This document shows, in pieces, positions 16,894-17,393 of a DNA stretch of 17,393 bases. Origin of the DNA: Sandaracinaceae bacterium (GTDB lineage: Bacteria; Myxococcota_A; Polyangia; Polyangiales; Houyiibacteriaceae). The translations under genes were made by a program, and so were the position numbers. Location of the stretch: NCBI GenBank assembly GCA_012514415.1, contig JAAZAH010000403.1, positions 1 to 17,393 on the forward strand. Reading direction: 5' to 3'. Each line of letters begins with the position of its first letter. The stretch's first letter is position 1. The notes beneath the pieces were generated by a model. The model was not told the DNA's origin. It made no database searches and was given only the letters and a program-made list of their open reading frames with translations.

Positions 16894-16911
16894 TTCGCCC
16901 ACATGTGGGCG
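16894..16911 (+). repeat. Perfect 18-base palindrome around the start codon of the last gene
   Basis: TTCGCCCACATGTGGGCGAC contains TCGCCCACATGTGGGCGA (16895-16912 by base count, given here to within one base), identical to its reverse complement. With a small bulge it extends outward to CATT and AATG. The ATG at 16903-16905 lies in its centre. As DNA it could be an operator; as RNA it could hide the start codon. About 0.07 such perfect palindromes would be expected by chance in a random sequence of this size. Confidence 0.5.
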
Positions 16912-17393
16912 ACGAATGAGTTGGACGGGCCAAGTATAGAGTTACTCATCGGTGGGAGCGTCGCTCTTGTGCTCGGAGCGCTCGCGATTTTCGCGGGGGC
17001 GGCTCTCGGCGCAATGGGCGATCTCCGCCTGAGGGCGCTTGCGGAAACGGATGGGCGCTCGGGGAGACGGGCCGAAGCGTTGCTTGAGCGGCTCGAGCTC
17101 TTGCGCGTGCGTCTCTTGATGCTGCGTCTTGCGTCGCTCATCGGCGGTTCGGCCTTATTCGTCGAGCTCTACCATCGAGCGTTTGGACTTCCGCTCCTCA
17201 TCGCCAGCATCCTCGCGCTGCTTCTTTTCTACGGCGTTCTCGGAGAGCTCGCGTCGGCGATCGCGCGAAGGCGCCCCGAGCGGGTCCTTGGCTTTTTCCG
17301 CGCGATGCGTCCCCTTGAGCTCGCGATGGCTCCACTGGCGTTTCCCGTCCATCAGCTCGCGCTTCTTCTTCAGCGCCTCTTCCCGATCCCGGA
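16903..17393 (+). CDS. N-terminal part of a divergent CNNM (DUF21) membrane protein, CorC/HlyC type (3' end outside window)
   Basis: The frame from ATG 16903 stays open to the window end (163 residues). It shows hydrophobic segments at about 12-37, 68-90 and 95-125 and a fourth near 145-160. The pattern FAGAALGAMGDLRLRALAE after the first segment and GVLGELASAIARRRPERV after the third follows the CNNM domain of CorB/CorC/HlyC proteins, which transport or sense magnesium and other metal ions in the inner membrane. Several normally conserved residues differ: the Glu of the usual GxE motif and the Pro-Lys after GE are absent, so it is a divergent member. CBS and CorC-HlyC domains, expected next, would lie outside the window. 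The start codon is inside an 18-base palindrome; TTG 16921 is an alternative. No good Shine-Dalgarno sequence is visible. Family assignment is by pattern and moderately sure. Confidence 0.6.
   Translation, partial: MWATNELDGPSIELLIGGSVALVLGALAIFAGAALGAMGDLRLRALAETDGRSGRRAEALLERLELLRVRLLMLRLASLIGGSALFVELYHRAFGLPLLIASILALLLFYGVLGELASAIARRRPERVLGFFRAMRPLELAMAPLAFPVHQLALLLQRLFPIP

Overview
The window is GC-rich and fully packed with plus-strand genes. Gene content suggests a Gram-negative lineage of the former Deltaproteobacteria, most likely Myxococcota-like: folate-dependent TrmFO, HslVU and a J-domain/TPR plus Hsp70 pair carrying a small helical domain of a kind I associate with myxobacteria. 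The taxonomy is inference from gene content and codon style, not a database match. No tRNA, rRNA, CRISPR array, insertion sequence or phage gene was seen.

Region 1 (1-8232) starts with the C-terminal tail of an unidentified Ala/Pro/Glu-rich protein. It continues with a tight string dprA - topA - trmFO - xerC - hslV - hslU, covering DNA uptake/recombination, topoisomerase I, tRNA T54 methylation, chromosome dimer resolution and the HslVU protease. This is the same order as the Bacillus subtilis dprA-topA-trmFO-xerC-hslV-hslU-codY string. Here codY is absent and arginine genes follow. A nested hairpin pairs with the Shine-Dalgarno region of dprA.

Region 2 (8233-11405) holds argB - argD - argF. 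They make ornithine precursors from N-acetylglutamate and then citrulline. The 117-base gap before argB has a promoter-like element, a short GC hairpin followed by T5, and a small Arg-rich frame that overlaps argB. Together these resemble an attenuator, although the parts do not all fit one model.

Region 3 (11406-15465) is the most unusual part: a three-gene chaperone-like module between argF and argG. It encodes a J-domain/TPR protein, a DnaK-type Hsp70 with a changed phosphate loop (GTF instead of GTT) and no acidic C-terminal tail, and a proline-rich 186-residue protein. The first and third proteins share a roughly 50-residue domain (LDLxH...LLSL...G...G...GxP...L...GA), N-terminal in one and C-terminal in the other. 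This is the best candidate for an undescribed system.

Region 4 (15466-17393) has argG behind a 172-base leader with two hairpins and an alternative upstream start. It ends with the beginning of a membrane protein of the CNNM (DUF21) CorC/HlyC type that runs off the window. The start codon of that gene sits inside a perfect 18-base palindrome.
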